Notes: generated from the sequence alone by a model not told the origin. A DNA stretch of 64,000 bases from Caballeronia humi (GCF_001544475.1 NZ_FCNW02000002.1:62001-126000); one strand, 5' to 3'. Positions 51,168 through 60,972 are shown, counted from the stretch's first letter. Numbers and translations: made by a program.

Positions 51168-52013
51168 ATGGCTCAAACCGATACTGGCAAGGTCTGGTTC
51201 ATCACAGGCGCATCGCGTGGCTTCGGCGCACTCATTGCCCGCGGGGCGCTCGAACGGGGCGACCGCGTGGTCGCGACGGCGCGCAATCCTCAGACGGTCA
51301 TCGAGCGCTTGGGCGATCATCCGAACCTGCTCGCCGTGAAGCTCGACGTCACGAACGAAGCCGATGCCGTGGAGGCCGCGCGGCAAGCGGTGGCGCGCTT
51401 CTCGCGCATCGACGTGCTCGTCAACAACGCGGGCTATGGGCTGCTGGGCGCGGTTGAAGAATCGAGCGACAGCGAAGTCAAGGCCGTATTCAACACGAAC
51501 GTTTTCGGCCTGCTCGCCGTGACGCGCGCCGTCTTGCCCCAAATGCGCGCGCAACGCAGCGGCCATCTGATCAACATTTCGTCGATCGGTGGCTACTCGG
51601 CTTATCAGGGCTGGGGCGTGTACGGCGCGACGAAGTTCGCGGTCGAGGGCTTGAGCGAGGCGCTCTCGCGCGAACTGGCGCCGCTCGGTGTCTATTCGAC
51701 GGTCGTCGAGCCGGGATTCTTCCGCACGGACTTCCTCAACGACGATTCGCTCGTCTCGACCAAGCTGCATATTGCTGACTACGCCGAGACTGTGGGCGCG
51801 ATGCGTGACTTCGCGGCTGGCGCGAACCATCAGCAGCCGGGCGATCCGGCGAAGCTCGCGCAGGCGATCCTGACCCTCGCCGACAGCCCCACGCCACCCG
51901 TGCGCCTGCCGCTCGGCACGGATACGATCGCGCGGATCGAGGAGAAGAATCGCCATGTCGAGGCCGAACTGAAGGCGTGGCGCGAGCTGGCGATTTCGAC
52001 AGATCTCGCATAG
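51168..52013 (+). CDS. SDR-family oxidoreductase
   Basis: This 281-aa protein has FITGASRGFGA, LVNNAGYG, ISSIGGYSAYQGWGVYGATK (Ser, Tyr and Lys of the active site, split) and a C-terminal extension ending in EELKAWR-like helix (VEAELKAWRELA). It resembles the large family of SDRs that include Yes-type ketoreductases. It follows the CoA-transferase by 87 bp. Substrate unknown. Confidence 0.87.
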   Translation: MAQTDTGKVWFITGASRGFGALIARGALERGDRVVATARNPQTVIERLGDHPNLLAVKLDVTNEADAVEAARQAVARFSRIDVLVNNAGYGLLGAVEESSDSEVKAVFNTNVFGLLAVTRAVLPQMRAQRSGHLINISSIGGYSAYQGWGVYGATKFAVEGLSEALSRELAPLGVYSTVVEPGFFRTDFLNDDSLVSTKLHIADYAETVGAMRDFAAGANHQQPGDPAKLAQAILTLADSPTPPVRLPLGTDTIARIEEKNRHVEAELKAWRELAISTDLA

Positions 52014-52117
52014 GGAAAAAGGGCACGCGAACGTCAACCGGTTGCTGCGCGGGTGCGCCATTCGCGCGATGATGGCGAACCGCCCGATCCACGCATCACG
52101 CACCGACGGAGTTCGCG

Positions 52118-53734
52118 ATGACCCTGCATCCGACGAATGGACCGAAGCTCATTTGTCTTGCCATTGCGGCGTTCGGCGCCATTTCGCTCGCGGCTTGCGG
52201 ATCGAGCACGCCGGGCGGCACGCAGCCGATTCCCGCCGAAATAACGAACGTGATGCAGAAGCCTGTCTACAAGAACGCGGTTTGGTCGCTGCATGTGATC
52301 GATCTCGAGAGCGGGCGCGTGGTTCATGCGCAGAACGCCACGGCTCCCACGCTGATTGCGTCCGTGCGCAAGCTCTTCTCGGTTGGCATGGCGCTGAACC
52401 AGCTCGGGCCGGATCATCGCTTCGTTACGCCCGTCTACCGCCAGGGCGTGGTCGATGCGGGCGGCACGCTCAACGGCAACCTCGTGCTGGTCGCGAGCGG
52501 CGACTTGACGATGGGCGGCCGCACGAACCCGGACGGGTCGCTCGCGATCAGCAACTTCGATCACAACGAGGCGAACGCGCTCGGCAACGCGCAGCTCACC
52601 ACGCCCGATCCGCTCGCGGGGTACGACGTACTCGCGGCGCAGGTGGCGGCGTCGGGCATCCGGCGCGTGGCGGGCGAAGTCGTGATCGACGACCGGTTAT
52701 TCGAGCCGTTCAACTTTCGCGGCGAGTTTGATGTGCGGCCGATCTTCGTCAACGACGATACCGTCGATGTGATCATTGGCGCCGATGCGTCGGTCGACTG
52801 GCGGCCGAAGTCGGCGGCCTTCAGCGTGCTGTCCGGCCTGCAGGCAGGCGGGCAAGGCTCGGCGCTCGATATCGAGCTGGCGCCTGAGCCACCGACCTGC
52901 ATCGGTACGCCGAATTGCACGGGCAGGGTGATGGGCAACTTGCCGGCCGGCTTCGTGCCGCCGCTGACAAACGCGTACCCGCTGATCCGAACGTTTCGCA
53001 TCACCGAGCCTTCAAACTATGCGCGCACGGTTTTCATCGAGGCGCTCGCGCGCGCAGGCGTCACGGTGACGGCTGCGAACGTCGAGCCGAATCCCGTGCA
53101 GTTGCTTCCGGCACAGAATTCGTACGTGCCGTCGACGCAGGTTGCGCAACTCTTGTCGCAGCCCTACGGCGATTACGCGAAGCTGATCGACAAAGTAAGC
53201 TACAACATCGGCGCCGACATGAGCCTGATGCTGTTCGGCCTTGCCGCCGACGGCTCGACGACCGTCGCGGACGCGCTCGCCGCCGAACAGAACGCGCTCT
53301 CGACGCAGTTCCAGATTCCTGCGAGCGACCTACATTTCATCGACGGAAGCGGCGGCGGCGAAACCACCGCAACCGGCCAGGCGGTCACGACATTGCTCAC
53401 CGGCATGACGAAGCGCGCGGCGTTCCCGTCGTACTTCGATTCGCTGCCGGTTCTGGGCGTCGACGGATCGTTATCTTTTGTAACGGACTTCGAAGCCGAC
53501 CCGACGCTCGCGCCGGCCAAAGGACAGGTACATGCGAAAACGGGAACGTACGTGGGCGGGCCGCCGCTCACGTTGAAAGGGCAGGCGCTCGCTGGCTACC
53601 TCGACGCGAAGAGCGGGCGCCGGCTCGTTTTTTTCCTGGCGGTGAATGGCGTGCCGATTACGTCGATCAACGATGTGCTTGCCGTTTTTCAAGACCAGGG
53701 GACGATCGCCGCGATGTTGTGGAAGCTGCAATGA
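52118..53734 (+). CDS. D-alanyl-D-alanine carboxypeptidase/endopeptidase (PBP4, DacB type)
   Basis: This 538-aa lipoprotein (lipobox SLAAC) is a class C-type penicillin-binding protein. Active-site motifs are SVRK (Ser-x-x-Lys, in LIASVRKLFS), SYN (in DKVSYNIGAD) and KTG (HAKTGTYVGG). It trims or opens peptidoglycan in the periplasm. It is longer than E. coli DacB because of extra insertions between the first and second motifs. Confidence 0.9.
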   Translation: MTLHPTNGPKLICLAIAAFGAISLAACGSSTPGGTQPIPAEITNVMQKPVYKNAVWSLHVIDLESGRVVHAQNATAPTLIASVRKLFSVGMALNQLGPDHRFVTPVYRQGVVDAGGTLNGNLVLVASGDLTMGGRTNPDGSLAISNFDHNEANALGNAQLTTPDPLAGYDVLAAQVAASGIRRVAGEVVIDDRLFEPFNFRGEFDVRPIFVNDDTVDVIIGADASVDWRPKSAAFSVLSGLQAGGQGSALDIELAPEPPTCIGTPNCTGRVMGNLPAGFVPPLTNAYPLIRTFRITEPSNYARTVFIEALARAGVTVTAANVEPNPVQLLPAQNSYVPSTQVAQLLSQPYGDYAKLIDKVSYNIGADMSLMLFGLAADGSTTVADALAAEQNALSTQFQIPASDLHFIDGSGGGETTATGQAVTTLLTGMTKRAAFPSYFDSLPVLGVDGSLSFVTDFEADPTLAPAKGQVHAKTGTYVGGPPLTLKGQALAGYLDAKSGRRLVFFLAVNGVPITSINDVLAVFQDQGTIAAMLWKLQ

Positions 53735-53784
53735 AGGGCACGAGAGATGCTACAGGTTGAACGTCGCTTTCTAAACGGCCTCCA

Positions 53785-54957
53785 ATGCGTTCCTTCCTTT
53801 CCATGTTGTCGCGCTCCCGTGACGCGCTGATGCTCGGCGCGCTGCTATCCGCGTGCGGCAGCGGCACGCCTGCGCAAAGCCAAAGTCAAAGCCCAAGCGC
53901 AAGCCCAAGCCCAAGCCAAAGCCAAAGCCAAAGCGCCGACGCGATCCTGCAAGACACGCGGCCGCCGCTGCATCACGCGCGTCACACGTCTTCTGGCTAC
54001 GTCAACAACTACGGTGACCTGCCGCACGAGTCGTTTCTCAAATGGCGTTGGGAACGCTGGACGCAGGGTCTGCCGAAGCCGCCCGCGAACGGCTACAAAT
54101 TCCCGCTGGATAGTCCGGACGTCGCGTGGCTGAAAGCGAACCGCACCGTCGATACGCTCACGTGGATTGGTCACGCGAGCGCGCTCGTGCAGATCGATGG
54201 TGTCAACATCCTGACCGATCCGCAGTTCTCGCAGCGCGCATCACCGGTGTCGTTTGCCGGGCCGGAGCGCAAGGTGCCCGCTGCGCTATCGGTCGCGGAG
54301 TTGCCGCACATCGACGTCGTGCTCATCTCGCATAATCACTACGATCATCTCGATACCGCGAGCGTGCAGGCGCTCAACGCGCAGCCAGGCGGTCCGCCGC
54401 TCTTTCTCGTGCCGCTCGGCATCAAGGCGTGGATGGCGAGCGAGGGCATCGCGAACGTGCGGGAAATGGACTGGGGCGACGAGACGCGCGCCGCTGGCCT
54501 CGATGTCTGGTTCGTGCCGAGCCAGCACTGGTCCGCGCGCTCGCTGACCGATCGCGCGGAGACGCTGTGGGGCGGCTGGGTCGTGAAGACGCCCGACGGC
54601 GCGGCGCATCCGTATTCGTTCTGTTTCGTCGGCGATACGGGTTATTCGAAGGATTTCGCGGATATCGGCCAGGCCTTCGGCGGTTTCGATCTCGCGCTGA
54701 TTCCGATCGGCGCGTATGCCCCGCGCTGGTTCATGCACGCGCAGCATGTCGATCCGAAGGAGGCGGTGCAAGTCTTCGGCGACTTGCGCGCGAAGAAGGC
54801 GATCGGCGTTCACTGGGGCACGTTCGAACTTGCCGATGATCCGCTCGACGAGGCGCCGCGCTTGCTCTCAGACGCCGTCAAGGAAGCGGGTCTGGCGCCC
54901 GGTTCGTTCACCGTGCTGCGTCACGGACAGACGATCAGGCTCGGCGATACGCGTTGA
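53785..54957 (+). CDS. MBL-fold lipoprotein, NAPE-PLD/RomA-like
   Basis: This 390-aa protein has a lipoprotein signal (lipobox LLSAC), a Ser/Gln/Pro linker from a hexanucleotide repeat, and a metallo-beta-lactamase domain resembling N-acyl-phosphatidylethanolamine phospholipase D: TLTWIGHASALVQIDG, ISHNHYDHLD (HxHxDH), FVPSQHWSARS, FVGDTGYS and IGVHWGTFEL. It may cleave a phospholipid or similar diester at the envelope. It starts 50 bp after the PBP4 gene, probably in one operon. Confidence 0.87.
   Translation: MRSFLSMLSRSRDALMLGALLSACGSGTPAQSQSQSPSASPSPSQSQSQSADAILQDTRPPLHHARHTSSGYVNNYGDLPHESFLKWRWERWTQGLPKPPANGYKFPLDSPDVAWLKANRTVDTLTWIGHASALVQIDGVNILTDPQFSQRASPVSFAGPERKVPAALSVAELPHIDVVLISHNHYDHLDTASVQALNAQPGGPPLFLVPLGIKAWMASEGIANVREMDWGDETRAAGLDVWFVPSQHWSARSLTDRAETLWGGWVVKTPDGAAHPYSFCFVGDTGYSKDFADIGQAFGGFDLALIPIGAYAPRWFMHAQHVDPKEAVQVFGDLRAKKAIGVHWGTFELADDPLDEAPRLLSDAVKEAGLAPGSFTVLRHGQTIRLGDTR
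53875..53934 (+). repeat. Hexanucleotide repeat encoding a Ser-Gln/Pro linker
   Basis: Ten 6-bp units of the CAAAGC/CCAAGC type occupy this 60-bp tract, giving QSQSQSPSASPSPSQSQSQS just after the lipobox. Gain or loss of units keeps frame, so strains may differ in linker length. Confidence 0.85.
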
Positions 54958-54969
54958 TGTCCGTCAACC

Positions 54970-55980
54970 TCACCGCACCCGGCTCCGATCGATCGCCGCA
55001 ATACAATCGCGCCCGTTGTCCTTGGCGTTATAGAGCTGCGCATCAACGAGATTGACGAAGCCGGTCGAGTCGAGATCCTCCGACGGCACGATCGTCCCCA
55101 CACCGAAACTCGCCGTCACCACCTGTCGATACGGCGAGCGCTCATGCGCGATCTGCGCGGCGCCGATCAGGTTGCGGCAACGTTCCGCGACGCGCATCGC
55201 GGCATCGGCGCCGGTATCGGGCAGCACGAGCACGAACTCTTCTCCGCCGAAGCGCCCCAGGAAATCGCCGCTCCGCAAGCCTTCACCGAGAATCTCCGCG
55301 ACGCGCTTAAGACAGGCATCGCCCTGAACGTGCCCGTAATAATCGTTGTACGACTTGAAGAAATCGATGTCGATCATCACGAGCGACAGCGCCGAGCGCG
55401 TCTTCAACGCCGCGTCCCACTCGCGCGCAAGTGCAATGTCGAACATTCGACGGTTCCCCACGCTCGTAAGCCCATCCTTGAACGACAGCTCTTCGAGTTC
55501 CCGCTGGAGCCGCGCCACCTGCTCTTCGGTCTTCTTGCGCTCGCTGATGTCAAACATGAAGCCGACGAGCGCCTGCACTTCGCCCGCTTCGTCGCGCACG
55601 ACGTGCACCACGTCGCGCAGCCACACGTAGCCGCCGTCGCTCGTCAGCGCGCGATAGTCAGCCTCATGGTCCGCGCCCGCCTTCGATTGCGCGACGCAGA
55701 AGTCCACCACCTGCGCGCGGTCGTCGGGATGCATGCGTTCGGCCCAGTCCTGCACCGTCTTCCAGCTCGAAGGCGGCCAGCCGAGCAGCGCCTCGATCTG
55801 CGGGCCGATGTACGCGAACTCCATCGTGTGCCAGTCGATCTTCCAGGGAATCGCGCGCGTCGATTCGAGCAGCGTCCGGTAGACGGCGCCGTCGTGTTGG
55901 AGGTCGGAAGAAATCGCGTCGAGCGGCGCGTCGTGGCGGAGAAATTGTGCGGCGAGCGCGGTGTTGTCTTCGTTGATCAT
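54970..55980 (-). CDS. PAS-linked diguanylate cyclase
   Basis: This 336-aa protein has a PAS sensor with PAC (about residues 30-150; GPQIEALLGWPP, GFMFDISERKK) and a GGDEF domain (about 165-330) with active site GGEEF and an I-site RSGD five residues before it, so product inhibition by c-di-GMP is likely. There is no signal peptide or TM segment, so it should be cytoplasmic. The signal sensed is unknown. It converges with the MBL-fold gene after 12 bp. Confidence 0.93.
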   Translation of the reverse strand: MINEDNTALAAQFLRHDAPLDAISSDLQHDGAVYRTLLESTRAIPWKIDWHTMEFAYIGPQIEALLGWPPSSWKTVQDWAERMHPDDRAQVVDFCVAQSKAGADHEADYRALTSDGGYVWLRDVVHVVRDEAGEVQALVGFMFDISERKKTEEQVARLQRELEELSFKDGLTSVGNRRMFDIALAREWDAALKTRSALSLVMIDIDFFKSYNDYYGHVQGDACLKRVAEILGEGLRSGDFLGRFGGEEFVLVLPDTGADAAMRVAERCRNLIGAAQIAHERSPYRQVVTASFGVGTIVPSEDLDSTGFVNLVDAQLYNAKDNGRDCIAAIDRSRVR

Positions 55981-56063
55981 TGAACAGCCTTTGCTGTGAG
56001 TTCTCCCCCGAGGTTTACGGCGGCGGGGGAAGAATCTTAAGCGAAGGCTGGCAAGTGCGCTTT

Positions 56064-56774
56064 TCAGTTCGACGTCGCGGCGACCAACACCGCCTTGTCG
56101 CGGTATAGATCGGGGAACATCTGTTTCAGGTAATCGATCTTCGGCAGGTCGTTGATCGCGATATAGCCGCTGTCGGGATGCAGCGTCAGGTAGTTCTGGT
56201 GATAGGCCTCGGCGGGATAGAAGCCCTTGAAGTCCTCGACTTTCGTGACGATGCGCTCATGAAACGCATGCGTTGCGTCGAGTTGCGCGATATACGCTGT
56301 CGCGATTGTGCGCTGCTCTGCGTTCTGCGGAAATATCGCCGATCGATACTGTGTGCCGTGGTCCGGCCCCTGGTAATTCAGTTGCGTCGGATTGTGCGCG
56401 ACCGAGAAGAACACTTGCAGCAGGCGCCCGTAAGTGATCTGCGCTGGATCGAAGGTGACCTGCACTGATTCGGCGTGACCGCTCTTGCCTTCGCTGACGA
56501 CGTCGTAGTGGGCGGTGCCCGCCGCGCCGCCCGCGTAGCCCGAGACGACCTGCTTTACGCCGCGCACGTGCTGGAACACGCCCTGCACGCCCCAGAAGCA
56601 GCCGCCGGCGAAAACAGCCGTTTCCGCGTGTGTCGCGCCGGGTTGCTCGTCGCGCGTGGGCGGCGGGATTTTCGTCGGGGTTTCGGTGGATTGCGCGGTG
56701 CGCAGCAGGCCGAACGCGCCGACGATCAAAAGCGCCGCGCCCGCCGCTCGTATTGACCGAGAGTAGTTGAACAT
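56064..56774 (-). CDS. msrA: Peptide methionine sulfoxide reductase A, exported
   Basis: This 236-aa protein has an N-terminal signal/anchor (AAGAALLIVGAFGLL) and the MsrA core: Cys59 in FAGGCFWGVQ, VSGYAGG, ESVQVTFDP, QYRSAIFP and YHQNYL. It repairs methionine-S-sulfoxide, here outside the cytoplasm. No MsrB gene is adjacent. The ATG at 56774 follows AGGAGCGGAC; the in-frame upstream ATG is not supported. Confidence 0.93.
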   Translation of the reverse strand: MFNYSRSIRAAGAALLIVGAFGLLRTAQSTETPTKIPPPTRDEQPGATHAETAVFAGGCFWGVQGVFQHVRGVKQVVSGYAGGAAGTAHYDVVSEGKSGHAESVQVTFDPAQITYGRLLQVFFSVAHNPTQLNYQGPDHGTQYRSAIFPQNAEQRTIATAYIAQLDATHAFHERIVTKVEDFKGFYPAEAYHQNYLTLHPDSGYIAINDLPKIDYLKQMFPDLYRDKAVLVAATSN

Positions 56775-56867
56775 GTCCGCTCCTTCAAACGCGACGACCG
56801 GTACGGTGCGAGTCGTTTCATTCTCGCACCGTCCGGCTGCTCGCGCTTCGAGAGCACGATTTCGCAC

Positions 56868-57614
56868 TTAACCGGCCGTCTTTCCGCCATCGACCGTGAG
56901 GATCTGGCCGGTCACGAACGAAGCCGCTTCCGATGCGAGAAACACGATCGCGCGCGCCACTTCCTCCGTCTTGCCGATGCGCCCGAGCGGCACTCTCGCA
57001 GCCAGCGCCGCCTTGTTTTCCGAGGTGCCGGTGAAGCGGTCGAGCATGCCGGTATCGGTCGGACCGGGCGCGACGGCGTTCACGCGCACGCCGGCAGCCG
57101 CGCCTTCGAGCGCGGCGGACTTCGTCATGCCCTCGACCGCGTGCTTGCTGCCCGCATACACCGACGCGAACGCGGCGCCTTCGTGCCCATACGTCGACGA
57201 TACGTTCACGATGCTTCCGCTTTTTTGCGGCTGCATCACGCGCAGTTCGTGCTTCATGCTGAGCAACGTGCCGAGGACGTTGGTGTCGAAGGTGGCGGCG
57301 TAGGTTTCCTCGCTTTGATCGACGATTGCGCCCGGCTGGCCTTCCGTGCCCGCGTTGTTCACGGCGGCGTCGATCCGGCCGAAGCGCGCGACGGTTTCGT
57401 CGACGAGGCGGCGGACGTCGTCGTCGCGGCGCACGTCGGCCTGGATGAAGACGGCGTCGGCGCCGAGTTCGCGCAGTTCGGCGGCGAGCGCGTTGCCTTC
57501 GGCTTCGCGGCGCCCGGAGACGGCGAGCCGCGCACCGCTTTCGGCGAACGCGAGGGCGGTGGCGCGGCCGATGCCGGTGAGTGCGCCCGTGACGAGAATG
57601 ACTGGCTTGGACAT
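56868..57614 (-). CDS. SDR-family oxidoreductase (FabG-like)
   Basis: This 248-aa protein has VTGALTGIGRA, NNAG in AAVNNAGTEG, Ser in VNVSSTYG and YAGSKHA, ending LTVDGGKTAG. It is divergent from the LysR gene at 57759, a frequent arrangement where the LysR protein controls the SDR. Substrate unknown. Confidence 0.9.
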   Translation of the reverse strand: MSKPVILVTGALTGIGRATALAFAESGARLAVSGRREAEGNALAAELRELGADAVFIQADVRRDDDVRRLVDETVARFGRIDAAVNNAGTEGQPGAIVDQSEETYAATFDTNVLGTLLSMKHELRVMQPQKSGSIVNVSSTYGHEGAAFASVYAGSKHAVEGMTKSAALEGAAAGVRVNAVAPGPTDTGMLDRFTGTSENKAALAARVPLGRIGKTEEVARAIVFLASEAASFVTGQILTVDGGKTAG

Positions 57615-57758
57615 GATCGATTCCTATAAGGTATGGGTTGCAGCGCTCCGACAAACTTCGCGAAAGCATTTTGCCGTTGCTGTGAAGCCAATTTAGGCGT
57701 TTATTGGATCGCGGAAAAATACTTAATAAGCGGGTGGTCATGCCTGGGAGGCATGGGA

Positions 57759-58661
57759 ATGGAACTTCGGCATCTGAGGTATTTCGTTGCTGTCGCGGAG
57801 ACGGGCAGCCTGACGGTCGCCGCCGAGAAGCGGCTGCACACGTCGCAGCCGTCGCTGAGCCGGCAGATTCGCGATCTCGAAGACGAAGTCGGCGCCGAGT
57901 TGCTGAGCCGCAGCGCGCGCGGCGTCGAACTGACGGCGGCGGGGCGCGCGTTTCTGGACCACGCACGGCTCGCGCTCGCCCAGGTCGATGCCGCGACCGA
58001 GGCGGCGCGCCGCGCGTCGAAGCCGGCGAAGGAAGTTTTCGCGCTGGGCTTTCTGACTGGCGAAGAGATGACCTGGCTGCCGCGCGCGATGCGCCTCCTG
58101 CGCGACGAACTGCCGAACATCGACGTCACGGTGTCGAGCCACTATTCGCCCGATCTCGCCGATGCCCTCGCGCGCGGCAAGCTCGATCTCGCATTCCTGC
58201 GCGCGGAGCCAGGCTACGACCTCGACTATCGCGTGGTCGATCGCGAGCCGCTCGTCGTGCTGATGCCGAGCGATCATCCGCTTGCGTCAAGAGAAAGCAT
58301 TCGTCCGGACGATTTCGCGGGCGAGCCGTTCGTCGCCGCATCGAACAAGGCGAAGGTGCTGCGCGGCGTGATCGACCGCTACGTCGAGGAGAGCGGGATT
58401 GGCGTCACGCCGAAGCACGGCGTCGACAACCTCGCGATGGCGATGTCGCTCGTGGCATCGACGCGCGGCCTGTCGCTGATGCCCGCGTATGCGCAGAACC
58501 TGCTGCCGTCGTCGGTGGTCAGCAGGCCGCTCGCGGGCGTGACGCCTTCGATCGAACTCGTGATCGGCTACAGCCGGTCGAATGCGTCGGCGGCGCTGAA
58601 GCTGTTTTTGTCGCGCGCGGATGAGCTCGTCGTGACGGACGCCGGCCTCAGCGCAGCGTAA
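57759..58661 (+). CDS. LysR-family regulator
   Basis: This 300-aa protein begins MELRHLRYFVAVAETGSLTV with HTSQPSLSRQIRDLE in the HTH and the hydroxyl-aromatic-type LysR effector domain (VFALGFLTGEEMTWLP). ATG 57759 follows GGGAGG by 7 nt; upstream ATG codons do not. Its end overlaps the convergent hydratase gene by 14 bp. The likely target is the divergent SDR gene. Confidence 0.9.
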   Translation: MELRHLRYFVAVAETGSLTVAAEKRLHTSQPSLSRQIRDLEDEVGAELLSRSARGVELTAAGRAFLDHARLALAQVDAATEAARRASKPAKEVFALGFLTGEEMTWLPRAMRLLRDELPNIDVTVSSHYSPDLADALARGKLDLAFLRAEPGYDLDYRVVDREPLVVLMPSDHPLASRESIRPDDFAGEPFVAASNKAKVLRGVIDRYVEESGIGVTPKHGVDNLAMAMSLVASTRGLSLMPAYAQNLLPSSVVSRPLAGVTPSIELVIGYSRSNASAALKLFLSRADELVVTDAGLSAA

Positions 58662-59448
58662 TCGTCAGCGGCGCGAATGGCGCGTCGCGTTCCGAGCGCC
58701 ATGTCTGGCCCGGCTCGATCGGCCAGGCGTCGGTCCACGTGCCGGTCGTCACGACGTCGCCTGCCTTGAGAGCCGGCGCTCCCGAACAGCGCTGCATCTC
58801 GCGCACGAAATGCAGCAGCGCGTGCAGCGGGCCGTCGAGCACGTTTGCGCCGACGCCTTCGTCGATCAGCGCGTCGCCGTGATAGAGGCGCACATGCGCG
58901 GCGGCGAGCGCGGCATCGAGCGCGCTGCCGCTCGTCGCAATCTGCCGCACCGGCATGCGCGGCCCGACGAGCAGCCGCGCATGCAGCGCGCCATCGACGA
59001 CGGTCTCGGCCGCCGTGAACTTCCAGTCCGCGCAATGCGTCTGCACGACCTCGAAACCGGGCGCGAGCCAGTCGACACCCGCGAACACATCTTCGAGCGA
59101 CGGGTCCGCTGGCGGCGTCGCGGCGATGCCGAACACGATCTCGGGTTCGAGGCGCGGCTGCGAGGTGCCCGCGAGATCCACGACGCCGCTGCCGTGACAC
59201 AGCGTGAGCGTCGAGTCCCAGACCGGGCCCCAGATCGGCGCGAACACGCCGTATCGCTCCCAGATCGTGCGATTCGTGAAGCCGATCTTGTAGCCGACCG
59301 CGCGCTCGCCGCGCGCTTCGCGCAGCGCGCGCACGGCCAGCGCGTCCTGATAGGCCGATGCGACGTCCGTCGTGCTGCTGCCCTGACGGTCGGCGGCGGG
59401 CCAGAGTGCGGCGGTGTCGTGGTGGGCGAGTACGGTTTCAGGTGTCAT
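58648..59448 (-). CDS. 2-keto-4-pentenoate hydratase-like protein (FAH family)
   Basis: This 266-aa protein resembles MhpD/DmpE/HpaH: GYKIGFTNRTIWERYGV, metal-binding LEPEIVFGI, and FEVVQTH. These enzymes add water to 2-oxo-pentenoates from aromatic meta-cleavage, but no other meta-cleavage gene is in the window. It starts immediately after the TAXI-protein stop with no gap, so the two are co-transcribed. Confidence 0.85.
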   Translation of the reverse strand: MTPETVLAHHDTAALWPAADRQGSSTTDVASAYQDALAVRALREARGERAVGYKIGFTNRTIWERYGVFAPIWGPVWDSTLTLCHGSGVVDLAGTSQPRLEPEIVFGIAATPPADPSLEDVFAGVDWLAPGFEVVQTHCADWKFTAAETVVDGALHARLLVGPRMPVRQIATSGSALDAALAAAHVRLYHGDALIDEGVGANVLDGPLHALLHFVREMQRCSGAPALKAGDVVTTGTWTDAWPIEPGQTWRSERDAPFAPLTITLR

Positions 59449-60834
59449 TCATGCTCCGGTTGTGGACGTCGTGGCGGGCGAGTCACTCCGCTCGGCCGCC
59501 CGCGCCGAGCGCGACAGCCGCTCGCGCACGACGCCCACGTGTTCGCGCAGCACGTAGAACGCGTCGGCGTAGGCGAGCGGCATGCGCAGCGTATCGAGCG
59601 ACTCTTCGATGTGATCGAGTTCCGCGATCAGCGTGCGGCGTTCCTCGTCGGTGGAATGGTCGAGCGCGCCGCGTTCGATCGCGATCAGTGACCCGTAGTA
59701 GCGATAGATCCGCGAGCGCACGCGCCATCGATACAGCGCGGGAATCACCTGCACTGCGGGCAGGAGCAGCACGGCGATGGGCACGAGCAGAAACAGCAGC
59801 CGGTCGACGATACTCGCGACCCAGAACGGCAGCGTGCGGAACAAGAGGCTCTTGCCGGAACGGTAATAGCGCTTGGCGTCGTCGCTGATCGGGAATTCGT
59901 GCGCGGCCTGGCTCGGGAACTGGCCGGCGCTCTGCATGATGCCCGGCTTGCCGTGCGTCTCCTGCGCGGCCTCGATGATGAGGTCCGAGATCGCGGGATG
60001 CAGGCTCGGACGCGCGACGATCTCGACCGTCGGACTGATCAGGTGGATGGTGTCCGGTGGAACCTTGCGGCCGAGATCGAGCACGCCGGGCGGCAGGTCG
60101 ATCTCGTCGAGATAGGGGAAGAGGCGCGTGTAGGCCTGCGCTTCCGTAAAGTCCATTACCGAAACGCCGGGCACTTTCAGGAGCCGCAGCATCAGCGCGC
60201 GGGTCGCGGAGTCGCCATTGAGGATCGCAGCGTCCGCTTCGCCCGCGACGAGCTGCGTCGCGGCTTGCAGGCCGTCGGAGGGCAGGAGCGTGGTGGCGTC
60301 GCCGGGGACGATGCCGTTGGCTGCGAGCAGCTTGAGCGAAAGCAGGCGCGTGCCGCTGCCTTCGCGGCCGATGGCGATGCGCCGGCCTTCGAGTTGCGAC
60401 AGTCGCGTCACGCCCTTACCGCGATAGAACACGACGACCGGCACGTAGAACACGCTGCCGAGCGAGATCAGCGACGACGTGGCGATGCCGTCCGACGAGC
60501 CGCCCTGCACGAGCGCGAGGTCGACGTGCTGCTTCGGGTCGAGGAGACGTTGCAGGTTCTGCACCGAGCCATCGGATTCGAGCACGTCGAGCCTGATGCC
60601 GTTGCGCGCGAGGATCGTGCGGTACTGCTCGGCGATGACGAAGAACGAACTGTCGCGCGGGCCCGCGCTCATCGTGATGCTGCGCGGCGGCGCGGGATCG
60701 ACGAGCCAGATGACGAGCGCCATCGCGATCACGAAGAGCACCGCGACCGGCGCGAACGTGATCGCCAGATCGCGCCAGGCGATCTTCGCGTGATCGTTCG
60801 GAAGATGCGGCCATGGCGGGCGACGATGCTTCAT
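59449..60834 (-). CDS. TAXI-family solute-binding protein with C-terminal membrane segments
   Basis: This 461-aa protein has an N-terminal TM (LAITFAPVAVLFVIAMALVIWL), a TAXI-type periplasmic binding domain (SITMSAGPRDSSFFVIAEQY; VDLALVQGGSSDG; IAIGREGSGTRLL) and a C-terminal pair of hydrophobic segments at about 340-375 before a charged helical tail. Normal TAXI proteins feed a TRAP permease; none is nearby. The membrane-tethered form may act as a sensor or scaffold. It is followed directly by the hydratase gene. Confidence 0.87.
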   Translation of the reverse strand: MKHRRPPWPHLPNDHAKIAWRDLAITFAPVAVLFVIAMALVIWLVDPAPPRSITMSAGPRDSSFFVIAEQYRTILARNGIRLDVLESDGSVQNLQRLLDPKQHVDLALVQGGSSDGIATSSLISLGSVFYVPVVVFYRGKGVTRLSQLEGRRIAIGREGSGTRLLSLKLLAANGIVPGDATTLLPSDGLQAATQLVAGEADAAILNGDSATRALMLRLLKVPGVSVMDFTEAQAYTRLFPYLDEIDLPPGVLDLGRKVPPDTIHLISPTVEIVARPSLHPAISDLIIEAAQETHGKPGIMQSAGQFPSQAAHEFPISDDAKRYYRSGKSLLFRTLPFWVASIVDRLLFLLVPIAVLLLPAVQVIPALYRWRVRSRIYRYYGSLIAIERGALDHSTDEERRTLIAELDHIEESLDTLRMPLAYADAFYVLREHVGVVRERLSRSARAAERSDSPATTSTTGA

Positions 60835-60972
60835 GAGAGCCTCATCGGAGAACCGGCGGATGGTCGGAAGCGGCGTGTCCGTTCTTGGTGGCGCCGCGCG
60901 TGAATGATCTTAACCCGCTCGCCGCCGTTCCTGTTCTAAGATGTCGGGCCTCCCTGTCAAATCCCTCAAGTC

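Noticed and set aside
56003..56030. Stem-loop terminator after msrA
   Set aside because: Only six pairs of C/G run with a long loop and no T tract; too weak to list.
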